Positions 24,602 through 32,606 of a stretch of DNA of 32,606 nucleotides are shown piece by piece (positions within the stretch are counted from its first letter, which is position 1; each line of letters opens with the position of its first letter). The stretch lies in the NCBI RefSeq assembly GCF_012939995.1, contig NZ_SPMZ01000057.1, forward strand, positions 1-32,606, written 5' to 3'. The notes beneath the pieces are model-generated. The model made no database searches and was not told where the DNA came from. It saw only the letters and a program-made list of their open reading frames with translations. The translations under genes and the position numbers were made by a program. The DNA is from Candidatus Competibacter phosphatis. GTDB taxonomy: Bacteria; Pseudomonadota; Gammaproteobacteria; Competibacterales; Competibacteraceae.

Positions 24602-24635
24602 CGTTATCCGCCTTTAGCTTTTTAGAATGCCTCAA

Positions 24636-24664
24636 AAATCCAATGGCCAGTTGCGCTTGGCCAT
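24636..24664 (-). terminator. Possible terminator after znuA
   Basis: Perfect seven-base arms ATGGCCA (24643-24649) and TGGCCAT (24658-24664) surround an eight-base loop. Read on the minus strand they are followed by TGGATTTTTG. It lies ~90 bases after the znuA stop and ~40 bases before dksA. The stem is short, so the evidence is weak. Confidence 0.4.
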
Positions 24665-24754
24665 CCGATGTAACGCTCGGTGGTTATGCGTCAAGCACGG
24701 ATTATTCTAGAAGGAAACTGCGACACTAGTGTGCAACTTGTGAGGATCGATCAT

Positions 24755-25744
24755 TTAGACACCGCTCAGACAGGCGCGCAACGAGGCGGCAAGTCCTTGC
24801 AGGAGCTGGAAATAGGCGTCGGGACCTGGCGGCAATTCCGCGCCCAGTGGATCGAGCACGCCGCGGCGGGCAGCACTGCCGGCGATGATCGTTTCCACCA
24901 ACGCCGGTTGGAACTGCGGCTCACTGAACACGCAACGTACCTGAAGATCGCGGATACGGGCCTGAATGTCCGCTACCCGCTTGGCGCCGGGCCGCCGCTC
25001 CGCGCTCATCGTCACCGAACCGATCGCGTCCAGGTCGTAGCGTTGTTCGAAATATTGATAGGCGTCGTGAAACACCAGGTAAGGCTGCTGTCTGACCGGC
25101 GCCAGTTCCGTGGCCAGTCGCTGGTTCAAGCGGTCGAGGCGTTCGATCAGCGCCGCGCCGTTGCGTTGATAATCGGCGCGATGAGCGACATCCACCTCAC
25201 CCAGCACGGTCATGATCCGACGCACCATGGCAATGGCGTTGACCGGGTCCAGCCAGACATGGGGATCGTGATCGGCCTGGTGAACATGCTCATGCTCATG
25301 ATCGTCGCCGTCTTCCGGTGTTTCGTGGCCGTGTTCGTCATGCCCATGTTCATGCCCATGTGGTTCCCAGGCGCCGCCCTCTCGCAGCGGTAGCACCGTC
25401 ATGCCTGGAGCGTCCAACAACGCCACGATGCGGACCTTGTTCTTGACGTTATCCAGCGGCCGGATCAGAAAGCTCTCCAGGTCCGGCCCGATCCAGAACA
25501 CCACTTGAGCCTGATCGATGGCGCGGGCCTCCGAGGGCTTCAGGCTATAGTCGTGCGGCGAAGCACCGCCGGACACCAGCAACAGCGGTTCGCCCACGCC
25601 CTGCATGACGCCGGCCACCAACGAGTGTACCGGCTTGATGCTGGTCACGATCTGGGGCTGGGTGGCCAAGGCGACCAGCGGCAGGAACAGCAATCCTCCC
25701 AACAGTTTTTTCAGTACGCCCGATCCCATTGGATTAAACTGCAT
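24755..25744 (-). CDS. znuA: High-affinity zinc-binding periplasmic protein ZnuA
   Basis: This is the zinc-binding subunit of the ZnuABC importer. It has 329 aa with a signal peptide (KKLLGGLLFLPLVALA). Zinc ligands of cluster A-I proteins are in place: His near IKPVHSLVA and GGASPHDYSLKPS, HDPHVWLDP, and FHDAYQYF. A His/Asp/Glu-rich loop between about residues 128 and 160 (HGHEHGHDEHGHE and more) is typical of zinc-type rather than manganese-type proteins. The start at ATG 25744 has AGGAG about seven bases upstream. It diverges from zur over two Zur boxes. Confidence 0.97.
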   Translation of the reverse strand: MQFNPMGSGVLKKLLGGLLFLPLVALATQPQIVTSIKPVHSLVAGVMQGVGEPLLLVSGGASPHDYSLKPSEARAIDQAQVVFWIGPDLESFLIRPLDNVKNKVRIVALLDAPGMTVLPLREGGAWEPHGHEHGHDEHGHETPEDGDDHEHEHVHQADHDPHVWLDPVNAIAMVRRIMTVLGEVDVAHRADYQRNGAALIERLDRLNQRLATELAPVRQQPYLVFHDAYQYFEQRYDLDAIGSVTMSAERRPGAKRVADIQARIRDLQVRCVFSEPQFQPALVETIIAGSAARRGVLDPLGAELPPGPDAYFQLLQGLAASLRACLSGV

Positions 25745-25763
25745 CGCTTCACTCCTGATGTTA

Positions 25764-25795
25764 TGTTATAGAATAACATTTGTTATAAGATAACA
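25764..25795. promoter_or_regulatory. Two tandem Zur boxes between znuA and zur
   Basis: TGTTATAGAATAACA (25764-25778) and TGTTATAAGATAACA (25781-25795) are inverted repeats with identical six-base arms (TGTTAT/ATAACA) and three-base centres, spaced 17 bases centre to centre. The arms match the gammaproteobacterial Zur operator core. They lie 20 bases from the znuA start and 40 from the zur start, so both directions can be repressed when zinc is sufficient. Confidence 0.9.
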
Positions 25796-25834
25796 CTTCA
25801 AACATTCAGTCAAGCTGAAATGATGGAGCCTTCC

Positions 25835-26323
25835 ATGCGGCAAGCCGGGGATCTGAGCTGTGCACCTTCGATCGATGCGCAACAGGCGCTGGCGCGGGCG
25901 GAAGCCTTGTGCCAACAGCGTGGCGCCCGCCTTACCGACTTGCGCCGGCGCGTGCTGGAAATCATCTGGAGCAGCGCCACGCCGCTGGGTGCGTACACCA
26001 TTCTCGACGTGTTGCGTGACGACGGCCGCCAAGGTGCGCCGCCCACCGTGTACCGGGCACTGGATTTTCTGTTGGCGCAGGGCTTGATCCATCGGCTGGC
26101 CTCACTGAACGTATTCACCGGCTGCCGGCGGCCGGGTAGTCACCACAGTGGCCAGTTTCTGATCTGCCGGGATTGCGGCCGAGTCAGCGAATTGAGCAAC
26201 CCGGCGATCGACGAATTGCTGCGCGCCGAAACCGACGCCCGTGGCTTCGAGGTGCTGGCGCAGATCGTGGAGATTCTCGGCCGCTGCCCGGACTGCCTGG
26301 AGGAGCCGACGCGTCATGACTGA
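25835..26323 (+). CDS. zur: Zinc uptake regulator Zur (Fur family)
   Basis: This 162-aa Fur-family repressor uses Zn as corepressor. Residues ~15-95 are the winged helix with [13 protein letters not shown] and [19 protein letters not shown]. Structural zinc Cys pairs are CRDC and CPDC, and [14 protein letters not shown] supplies further ligands. ATG 25835 has GGAG six bases upstream; ATGs at 25820 and 25823 have no ribosome-binding site and are less likely. Its end overlaps znuC by eight bases. It probably represses itself and znuA through the tandem boxes upstream. Confidence 0.95.
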   Translation: MRQAGDLSCAPSIDAQQALARAEALCQQRGARLTDLRRRVLEIIWSSATPLGAYTILDVLRDDGRQGAPPTVYRALDFLLAQGLIHRLASLNVFTGCRRPGSHHSGQFLICRDCGRVSELSNPAIDELLRAETDARGFEVLAQIVEILGRCPDCLEEPTRHD

Positions 26324-27122
26324 GCTGTTGCTGACAGCCGAAAACATCGGCCTGACCATCCGAGGCAACCCGATCCTGCACAACGTCAACCTGCGGGTCG
26401 CGGCCGGAGAAATCGTCGCCCTGATTGGCCCGAACGGTGCCGGTAAATCCACCCTGGTGCGGGTGTTGCTGGGCTTGCTGCGACCGGACAGCGGCCGGGT
26501 CTGGTCGCGGCCTGGCCTGCGGATCGGCTACATGCCGCAGCGGCTGGCGCTGGACGGCACCCTACCGCTATCCGTGCAGCGCTTCGTGACCCTCGGTACT
26601 CCGGCGGCGCGGGCGCGAGTGCAAGCGGTACTGGCTGAAGTCGGCGCCGCCCATGTGCTCGATTCGCCGGTGCAGGCGGTTTCCGGTGGCGAACTGCAAC
26701 GGGTGATGCTGGCCCGTGCCCTGCTGCGCGAGCCCGATTTGCTGGTGTTGGACGAACCGATTCAAGGCGTGGACCTGAACGGTCAATACGAGTTGTACGA
26801 CCTGATCGGTGGCCTGCGCCGCACCCATGGTTGCGGGATGCTGATGGTCTCGCACGAACTGCATCTGGTGATGGCCACCACCGATCACGTTCTGTGCCTG
26901 AACCGGCACGTCTGCTGCTCCGGTCATCCCGATCACGTCGCCCGCGATCCCGCCTACCTGGATCTGTTCGGCATCGACGGCGCGCGGCGGTTGGCGGTTT
27001 ACCATCACCATCACAACCACCATCACGATCTGCACGGCGCCGTGGTGCCGGACCTGCCTCTTTCTTCCGCGTCGGGAGGAGAGGGCGGCCATCGTCCGCC
27101 CGTGGAGCAGGATCGTGGATGA
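26316..27122 (+). CDS. znuC: Zinc ABC transporter ATP-binding protein ZnuC
   Basis: This 268-aa ATPase powers ZnuABC. Walker A is GPNGAGKST, the signature is SGGELQR, Walker B is [10 protein letters not shown] with D-loop GVDLNG, and the H-loop is [10 protein letters not shown] His-rich stretch after residue ~228 ([13 protein letters not shown]) is characteristic of ZnuC and may bind zinc. The tail after it (~25 residues) is not conserved. Its start overlaps the zur stop by eight bases and its end overlaps znuB by eight bases, so the three are one translationally linked operon. Confidence 0.97.
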   Translation: MTELLLTAENIGLTIRGNPILHNVNLRVAAGEIVALIGPNGAGKSTLVRVLLGLLRPDSGRVWSRPGLRIGYMPQRLALDGTLPLSVQRFVTLGTPAARARVQAVLAEVGAAHVLDSPVQAVSGGELQRVMLARALLREPDLLVLDEPIQGVDLNGQYELYDLIGGLRRTHGCGMLMVSHELHLVMATTDHVLCLNRHVCCSGHPDHVARDPAYLDLFGIDGARRLAVYHHHHNHHHDLHGAVVPDLPLSSASGGEGGHRPPVEQDRG

Positions 27123-27906
27123 TTTCCTGGCGCGTGCCCTGCTTGGCGGCGTTGGCGTGGCGCTGGCCGCCGGCCCGTTGGGTGCGTTCATCGTCTGGCG
27201 GCGCATGGCCTATTTCGGCGACACCCTGGCGCATTCGGGGCTGCTGGGCATCGTGCTCGGTACCGTGCTGAATCTCAACCTGCAACTCGGCGTGGCGATC
27301 ACCTGCTTGGTGGTGGCGCTGGTGCTGGTGCTGCTGCAACGACAGCGCCGGCTGGCGACGGACACCCTGCTGGGCATTCTCGCCCACACCACGCTGTCGC
27401 TGGGATTGGTCGCGCTGGCGTTTCTGGAAACGGTACGGGTCGATCTGACCGCTTATCTGTTCGGCGATATTCTGGCGATCGGCCCAATCGATTTGTACTG
27501 GATCTGGGGTGGCGCCTTGCTGGCGCTGGGGGCGTTGGCCGGGCTGTGGCGGCCCCTGTTGGCGATCACCGTGCACGAGGAACTGGCGCAGGTGGAGGGC
27601 GTGCCGGTCTTTCCCGTCCGGTTGGCGTTCATGCTGCTGGTTGCCATCGTCATCGCCGTGGCGATGAAGGTGGTCGGCATTCTGCTCATTACCTCGCTGC
27701 TGATCATTCCGGCGGCGGCGGCGCGGCGTTTCGCCCGCTCGCCGGAAGGCATGGCGCTACTGGCCAGCGGACTGGGCTGCGCGGCGGTGGGGCTTGGCTT
27801 GTGGGCTTCGCTGCGTTGGGATACCCCGGCCGGACCGTCGGTCGTGCTGGCTGCCGCCTTCCTGTTCGTGCTGAGTTCGGTGGTCCCCGGCCGGTCGTGG
27901 CGCTAA
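27115..27906 (+). CDS. znuB: Zinc ABC transporter permease ZnuB
   Basis: This 263-aa inner-membrane channel subunit has about seven to eight hydrophobic helices. Family marks are [18 protein letters not shown] near the start and [23 protein letters not shown] in the cytoplasmic coupling region. The start is GTG 27115, inside the znuC end, with GGAG/AGGA just upstream. The stop is three bases from the end of the convergent ybbP, so no room is left for a terminator between them. Confidence 0.97.
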   Translation: MDDFLARALLGGVGVALAAGPLGAFIVWRRMAYFGDTLAHSGLLGIVLGTVLNLNLQLGVAITCLVVALVLVLLQRQRRLATDTLLGILAHTTLSLGLVALAFLETVRVDLTAYLFGDILAIGPIDLYWIWGGALLALGALAGLWRPLLAITVHEELAQVEGVPVFPVRLAFMLLVAIVIAVAMKVVGILLITSLLIIPAAAARRFARSPEGMALLASGLGCAAVGLGLWASLRWDTPAGPSVVLAAAFLFVLSSVVPGRSWR

Positions 27907-27909
27907 GCG

Positions 27910-30458
27910 CTACAATTCCCGCAGACTGCGCCAGGGGGGCTGGCTCAGTGCCGAACGCGCGCCCAGCAGTCCGGCCAAACCCACCCCCAGCACACCCACG
28001 CCACCCGCCGAGCGGCCAGATCCATGGATTCCATTGATAGGGGAATTCGAAGACCCGCGCGGCCAGCACGTAGCCCAGCACGGTTGCGGCGGTGGCGGCC
28101 AGTATCCCGGCCAACAACCCCAGCGTGGCGAATTCCGCCAGCAGGCTTTGCCGCACCACCGCCCGCCGCGCGCCCAGGGTGCGCAGCACGGCGCTTTCGA
28201 AGCGGCGTTCGTCCTGAGTGGCCTGAATGGCTGCGTACAACACCACCAGTCCGGCCGCCAGGGTGAACAGGAACACGTATTCGACGGCGGCGATCACCCG
28301 GTCCATGATCTCGCGGACCTTGCTCATCAGCGCATCCACGTCCAGCACCGTCACCGACGGATACTGGCGCACCAGGTCCGCCAGCAGTGGCTTCTGGCCG
28401 GCGGGTAGATGGAAGCTGGTGATCCAGGTCGCCGGATAATGATCCAGCACGCCGGACGGGAACACCACGAAGAAATTGGCCCGAAACGAATCCCATTCGA
28501 CGCTGCGCAAACTGACGACTTTCGCTGGTAACTCCTGGCCGGCAATCTGGAAGCGCAGGGTGTCGCCCATGGCGATGCCGAGCTCTTTCGCCAGCCCGGT
28601 TTCCACCGAAGCGACGCCTTGGCCATGATCACTCGCGTTCCACCAGCGACCGGCGAGGATGCGATTGTCCTCCTGCAAGCGGTCGGTCCAGGATAGATTG
28701 AACTCCCGCTCCACCAAGCGCTTGGCGCGCGGATTGTCGTAATCGTCCGGTCCCACCGCCCGCTCGTTGATCGCCGTCAGCCGCCCGCGTACCATCGGGA
28801 ACAGCTCCGCGTCGTGTAAGCCATGCTCGCGCAGGAAGGCGCGTACCCCGGCCACCTCGCCGGGCTGGATGTTGATCAGAAAATGATTGGGCGCATCGGC
28901 CGGTAGACTGGCCCGCCAGTTGGCCAACAAATCGGTGCGTACCAGGGTCAACATTAGCAGTGCCATCAAGCCCAGACCCAGCGCGACCACCTGTACCGCG
29001 CTACCCGATCCGCGCCGGGCGATGTTGGCCAGCCCAAATCGCCAGGCCACCCCGACCCGACCGCGCAGCAGACCCAGCGCTTGCACCAAGCCCCAGGCCG
29101 CCAGCGCCAGCGCCGCCACCGTGCCCGTCACGCCGGCGCAGACGTACAGCGCCAGCCGCCATTCCCCCCGCTTGCCAGATCAGCAGCGCCAGTGTCGCCG
29201 CCACGGCGGGACCGTATAGCGCCAGCAAGCGTGGGTTGACCGGACCGAGATCGCGGCGTAGCACCCGCAACGGCGGTACTTCCCGCAACCGTAGCAACGG
29301 CGGCAGACCAAAGCCGAGCAGGGTCACGAAACCGGTCGCCAGCGCCGGCAGGATCGGTTGCCAGGACGGCGCTGGCAGATCGCCGTTGCCAAGCAGTTGG
29401 CCGAGCACGCCGCTTAAGCCGTACTGAGCGAGATATCCGACCAGCAGGCCTGCCGTGCCGGCCAGCAGAGCCAAGGCCAGCAGCTCCAGCAGGAACAGCC
29501 GGACGATCAGCGTTTCGGTGGCGCCGACGCAGCGTAGGATGGCGACGCTGTCCCAGTGACGGGCGGCGAAGCGGCGGGCGGCGATGGCCACCCCGACGCC
29601 GGCCAGAATCACGCTGACCAGTGCCGCCAGGCTCAAGAATCGCTGCGCCCGTTCCAGTGCCGTCCGCAATTCGGCGCGGGCATCGCGCACGCCTTGCAGC
29701 TTTTCGCCGGTCGCTAGCCGAGGTTGTGCCCAAGTGTTGAACGCGACCAGCGCCGCCGGCTCGCCGGCCAGCAACAGGCGGTATTCGACCCGGCTACCGG
29801 GCTGTACCAGTTGGGTCGAAGGAATGTCGGCCAAATTCATCATCAGGCGCGGCGCGATGCTGAACAGATCGCCGGCCCGATCCGGCTCATAGGCTAGCAC
29901 CGCCCCAATCTGGAACTCGCGGCTGCCGAGATGAACCGTGTCGCCGACCTGAAGACCCAGTATCTGCAACAATCGCTCGTCCAGCCAGACCTGACCTGGA
30001 GCGGGGATGGTGTCGATGGCGCGGGGTGGATCGAACGGCCGGTCGCTGATTTGCAGGATACCGCGCAACGGGTAAGCGGGGCCGACCGCCTTGACTTCGG
30101 CCAGTTGGGTCAGGTCGCCAGACAGCACCACGCTGCGAAAACTCAGGGTTTCCGCGATCCGCAGGCCACGTCGGCGGGCCTCATCGGCCAGTAGTGCTTG
30201 AATCGGATTCGGCGCGGAGATCACTTCATCGGCACCCAACAGCTCGCTGGCCTTGCGTTCCATGGCCTGCTGGATGCGGTCGGTGAAAAAACCGACGGCG
30301 GCGACACTGGCGACGGCAATCAACAGGGCAATGGCCAGTACTCGTAGTTCGCCGGATTGCCAATCGCGGCGCAAGGCTCGCAAGGCCATGCGGCCGATAT
30401 TGCGCCAGTTCGGGAAATCGGCTCCGAGCGAGGAATTCGTGGTTGTGGCTTTCGGCAT
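27910..30458 (-). CDS. ybbP: YbbP-like ABC transporter permease (FtsX/MacB family), two frameshifts
   Basis: This large inner-membrane permease (~848 aa restored; E. coli YbbP ~800) has two FtsX-type units, each with a membrane block and extracytoplasmic domain. It pairs with the ATPase YbbA. The N-terminal part reads RDWQSGELRVLAIALLIAVAS. The middle and C-terminal parts are in other frames. The first break is in six C (29164-29169); reading five gives LLIWQAGEWRLALYV. The second is near 28004-28006 (CCC); reading CC gives PLGGGVGVLGVGLAGLLGAR and the family-type end SLREL with stop at 27910. ATG 30458 lies four bases after ybbA. The ybbAP genes are widespread but their substrate is unsettled; export of lipophilic or acyl compounds is often suggested from the tesA link. 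Confidence 0.9.
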
Positions 30459-30462
30459 GGCT

Positions 30463-31233
30463 TCAAACCGGGTGGAGGCGTTGAGTCGGTTCCGCGCGCA
30501 AGCGGCCGTCGTCCAGTTCCAACATCCGATCGCAATAAGCGGCCAGTTCGGGATCGTGGGTGACCAGAATCAAGGTGGTACCCTGTTCTCGATTCAGCGC
30601 GAACAGCAGTTCGACGATGCGATGGCCGGTTTTCTGGTCCAAATTGCCGGTCGGTTCGTCGGCGAATAGCACGTCGGGATTGCCGGCGAAGGCACGGGCG
30701 ATGGCCACTCGCTGTTGTTCGCCACCGGAAAGTTGCGAGGGATAGTGCCGGGCGCGGACCCGCAAGCCGACCCGTTCCAGCAGTTCCAGCGCTTGGCGGC
30801 GGGCGTCGGGTTGGCCAGCCAACTCCAGCGGCAGCATGACGTTTTCCAGCGCGGTCAGTCCGGTCAGCAGTTGGAAGGACTGGAACACGAAACCGACTCG
30901 TCGCGCCCGCAGCAGGGCGCGGCCATCTTCGTCCAGGCCGCCAAGATCGACTCCCGCCAGCCACACCCGGCCTTGGCTGGGCACATCCAAGCCGGCCAGC
31001 AGGCCCAATAGGGTCGATTTACCGGAACCGGAGGCGCCGACCACCGCCACGCTTTCGCCCTTGGCGATGGTGAAGTTGATGTCATCGAGGATGAGCAGCG
31101 GACCTTCCGGGCTGACGACCTGTTTGCTCAGCCGCTCAGCCCGCACGATACCGCTGGCTGACTGGTTGTCCACCGGCGGCGCGGCGGTTACGCTAACCCC
31201 GCTGGCCGCTTCCAGGTCATGATCCACGCGCAT
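30463..31233 (-). CDS. ybbA: ABC transporter ATP-binding protein YbbA
   Basis: This 256-aa LolD/MacB-type ATPase partners the ybbP permease. Walker A is GASGSGKST, Q-loop VFQSFQLL, signature LSGGEQQR, Walker B VLFADEPTGNLD and H-loop VTHDPELA. About 30 non-conserved residues precede the ATPase domain. I chose ATG 31233, with GGAG nine bases upstream. A GTG at 31269 would make the 5' ends of ybbA and tesA overlap. ybbP follows after four bases, and tesA diverges from it, the same order as in E. coli. Confidence 0.96.
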   Translation of the reverse strand: MRVDHDLEAASGVSVTAAPPVDNQSASGIVRAERLSKQVVSPEGPLLILDDINFTIAKGESVAVVGASGSGKSTLLGLLAGLDVPSQGRVWLAGVDLGGLDEDGRALLRARRVGFVFQSFQLLTGLTALENVMLPLELAGQPDARRQALELLERVGLRVRARHYPSQLSGGEQQRVAIARAFAGNPDVLFADEPTGNLDQKTGHRIVELLFALNREQGTTLILVTHDPELAAYCDRMLELDDGRLRAEPTQRLHPV

Positions 31234-31247
31234 TGCCAGGTTCTCCG

Positions 31248-31883
31248 ATGATGAAAACGAATTGCTCACCTTGTTTACCGATTGTGCTGTTGGGGCTGAT
31301 GGTTTTATTCGGTTCCGCGGCCCGCGCCGAATCGCCGGTGATTCTGGTGTTGGGCGACAGCTTGAGCGCCGGTTACGGGATACCGGTCGAAAAGGGCTGG
31401 GTCAGCTTGCTGCAACGCCGGTTGGTGGAGCGCGGTTTCCCGTACCGGGTGGTCAACGCCAGCATCAGCGGCGACACCACCAGCGGAGGTCTGAGCCGGC
31501 TGCCGGCGGCGCTGGAGCTGCATCGTCCCGCCATCGTCGTTCTGGAACTGGGTGCCAACGATGGTTTGCGCGGTCAACCGCCGATGGCGATGAGTCGCAA
31601 TCTGTCACAGATGATCGAACGATCCCAGCAGGCCGGCGCGCGGGTGTTGCTGGCGGAGATGCGTATTCCGCCGAATTATGGCCCCCTGTACGCGCAAAAG
31701 TTTCAAGCGACGTTCGGGGAACTGGCCCAGCACTACGCGATTCCCTTGATCCCATTCTTGTTGGACGGCGTGGCGGGCAATCCGGCGCTGATTCAGGACG
31801 ATGGCTTGCATCCGCGCGCCGAGGCACAGCCGCAGATTCTGGATAACGTCTGGGCGGTGCTGGAGCCGACGTTGAAGTCGTGA
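31248..31883 (+). CDS. tesA: TesA: acyl-CoA thioesterase I / protease I / lysophospholipase L1 (SGNH hydrolase)
   Basis: This periplasmic SGNH-fold esterase has broad thioesterase and lysophospholipase activity. It has 211 aa including a signal peptide (CLPIVLLGLMVLFGSAARA). Block I is LVLGDSLSAGYG with the catalytic Ser. Block II has the Gly in NASISGDTTSGG, block III is GANDGLRG with Asn, and block V is DDGLHPRAEAQ with Asp and His. The start is ATG 31248 or the next ATG at 31251. The start codons of tesA and ybbA are only 14 bases apart, so the promoter of each must lie inside the other gene. Confidence 0.97.
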   Translation: MMKTNCSPCLPIVLLGLMVLFGSAARAESPVILVLGDSLSAGYGIPVEKGWVSLLQRRLVERGFPYRVVNASISGDTTSGGLSRLPAALELHRPAIVVLELGANDGLRGQPPMAMSRNLSQMIERSQQAGARVLLAEMRIPPNYGPLYAQKFQATFGELAQHYAIPLIPFLLDGVAGNPALIQDDGLHPRAEAQPQILDNVWAVLEPTLKS

Positions 31884-31964
31884 TGGTTTATCAGGCGGCT
31901 CATCCTTACCGGTCATGATGGCGCGCGTCGATCGCTCCCGAGCTTAGCGAAGGAGACGTTTTTT

Positions 31965-32174
31965 TCATCGTGCCTGCTCGTCGATGCGTTGGCGTTGCTG
32001 CTGGGCGGCATCCTGGATTTGCGATTCCAGTTGGCGCGCTTTGTCTAATGCTTCGGTTTGCGCGCTCAGCGGATTGTCGGGTTTGGCGGTGGATTTCGGT
32101 GCGTCGTGCTCCTTGGAACAGGCACCCAGCGCCAGTAGTAACAGACCGCCCAGTAGGGTGGAACGCAGGTTCAT
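31965..32174 (-). CDS. Small predicted lipoprotein
   Basis: This 69-aa protein has a lipoprotein signal peptide: MNLRSTLLGGLLLLALGACS, with lipobox LGAC and Cys19 as the lipidated residue. The mature part (~50 aa) is Gln/Ala/Asp-rich and probably forms one helix (LDKARQLESQIQDAAQQQRQRIDEQAR). The start at ATG 32174 has AGAGGAG about eight bases upstream. I recognise no named family. Lpp-like or stalk roles would be guesses. Confidence 0.8.
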   Translation of the reverse strand: MNLRSTLLGGLLLLALGACSKEHDAPKSTAKPDNPLSAQTEALDKARQLESQIQDAAQQQRQRIDEQAR

Positions 32175-32251
32175 GGATTCAACTCCTCTTGGATGTAATC
32201 AGAACGGGTTGGATAGGCTACCTGTCAGGTCCCGCGAGATTATATTGACAT

Positions 32252-32284
32252 TAGGAGCCGCCGTTTGCTGGAATCGCGGCGGTT
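32252..32284. repeat. Inverted repeat upstream of the IS transposase
   Basis: AGCCGCCG (32256-32263) pairs with CGGCGGTT (32277-32284), one wobble, across a 13-base loop, 37 bases before the transposase start. It may be part of the left end of the element. I cannot define the terminal repeat or target duplication because the right end lies outside the window. Confidence 0.35.
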
Positions 32285-32320
32285 CTTACACGATCTGATT
32301 CTCGCGCTACGGAGGCCCTG

Positions 32321-32606
32321 ATGGAGATTCGCCTGCACGCCAACGCCACCACCACGCCCAAGCAACGAGCGTACATCCAGCAATCGACTCGCCCGGCGGC
32401 CGAACTGGCGGTGGAGATCGGAGTGAGCGAGACCACGATTCGTCGCTGGCGAGCACGGGACACGGTGCGGGATCGCCCGCACACGCCGCACCGCTTGGCG
32501 ACGATCCTGAATCCGCTGCAAGAGTTTGTGGTGGTGGAGTTGCGCAAGCTCTTGTTGCTGCCGCTGGACGACTTGCTGGTGGTGGCTCGCGAGTCGTGTG
32601 TCCCGA
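32321..32606 (+). mobile_element. IS481-like transposase, 5' part (cut by the window end)
   Basis: An open frame of 95 codons starts at ATG 32321, with GGAGG five bases upstream, and runs off the window. It reads MEIRLHANATTTPKQRAYIQ, then a helix-turn-helix AAELAVEIGVSETTIRRWRAR, DRPHTPHRLATILNPLQE and LRKLLLLPLDDLLVVARE. This is the N-terminal DNA-binding part typical of a group of IS481-family transposases in proteobacteria, by recall. The catalytic DDE domain would follow beyond the window. The last codons seen (ESCVP) may diverge from the family, where EFINP is common, so the gene could be damaged. Confidence 0.8.

Noticed and set aside
24680..25393. A 237-codon plus-strand frame with Met-rich stretches
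   Set aside because: It is the antisense of the znuA His-rich region; His codons read as Met on the other strand.
26386..27576. A 396-codon minus-strand frame, Arg/Gln-rich
   Set aside because: It is antisense to znuC-znuB and a GC-rich shadow without any domain.

Overview
The window is a GC-rich chromosomal segment of a gammaproteobacterium. The evidence is the gene content and gene order: tesA / ybbA-ybbP, queG-nnr-tsaE, znuA / zur-znuC-znuB, two M16 peptidases followed by rsmD, coaD and a YfhL-type ferredoxin, plus PtsP and a four-cysteine DksA. I cannot name the genus from the sequence alone. A Chromatiales- or Competibacter-like lineage is only a guess.

Layout. Positions 1-562 are the 3' end of an rRNA operon (23S end, 5S, strong terminator). 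Next, on the minus strand (575-5745), come a YihY/BrkB membrane protein and a very large TIR-CHAT-NTPase-TPR protein, the main accessory and probable defence element. A small heat-shock protein (5904-6344) with a textbook sigma-32 promoter diverges from it. Then follow ptsP, a FieF-like cation efflux pump, a periplasmic coiled-coil MscS-like channel, an M23 peptidase and a TIP30-like NAD(P)-binding protein. A conserved minus-strand run (13980-18321) holds two M16 peptidases (one active, one lacking the zinc motif), rsmD, coaD and ferredoxin. An FHA-sigma-54 activator stands alone at 18769-20172. queG diverges from nnr-tsaE. A Uma2-family nuclease-like gene sits where amiB would be expected, followed by dksA. 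The zinc-uptake locus (24755-27906) has znuA diverging from zur-znuC-znuB over two tandem Zur boxes. The window ends with ybbP-ybbA diverging from tesA, a small lipoprotein, and the start of an IS481-like transposase cut by the window edge.

How the genes connect. The zinc locus is a self-contained regulon. The hsp20 gene is under heat-shock control. A possible IscR site lies in front of the ferredoxin gene. The TIR-CHAT-NTPase-TPR protein has the organisation of a STAND-type sensor joined to two effector-type domains, and it is the best candidate here for an undescribed system.

Quality warning. Five genes (yihY, TIR-CHAT-NTPase-TPR, Uma2, dksA, ybbP) carry six single-base frameshifts. Five of the six fall in homopolymer runs of 6-9 bases, and one base change restores a normal family sequence each time. 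dksA is very rarely lost. I therefore think most are sequence errors and describe the restored proteins as the likely true products.
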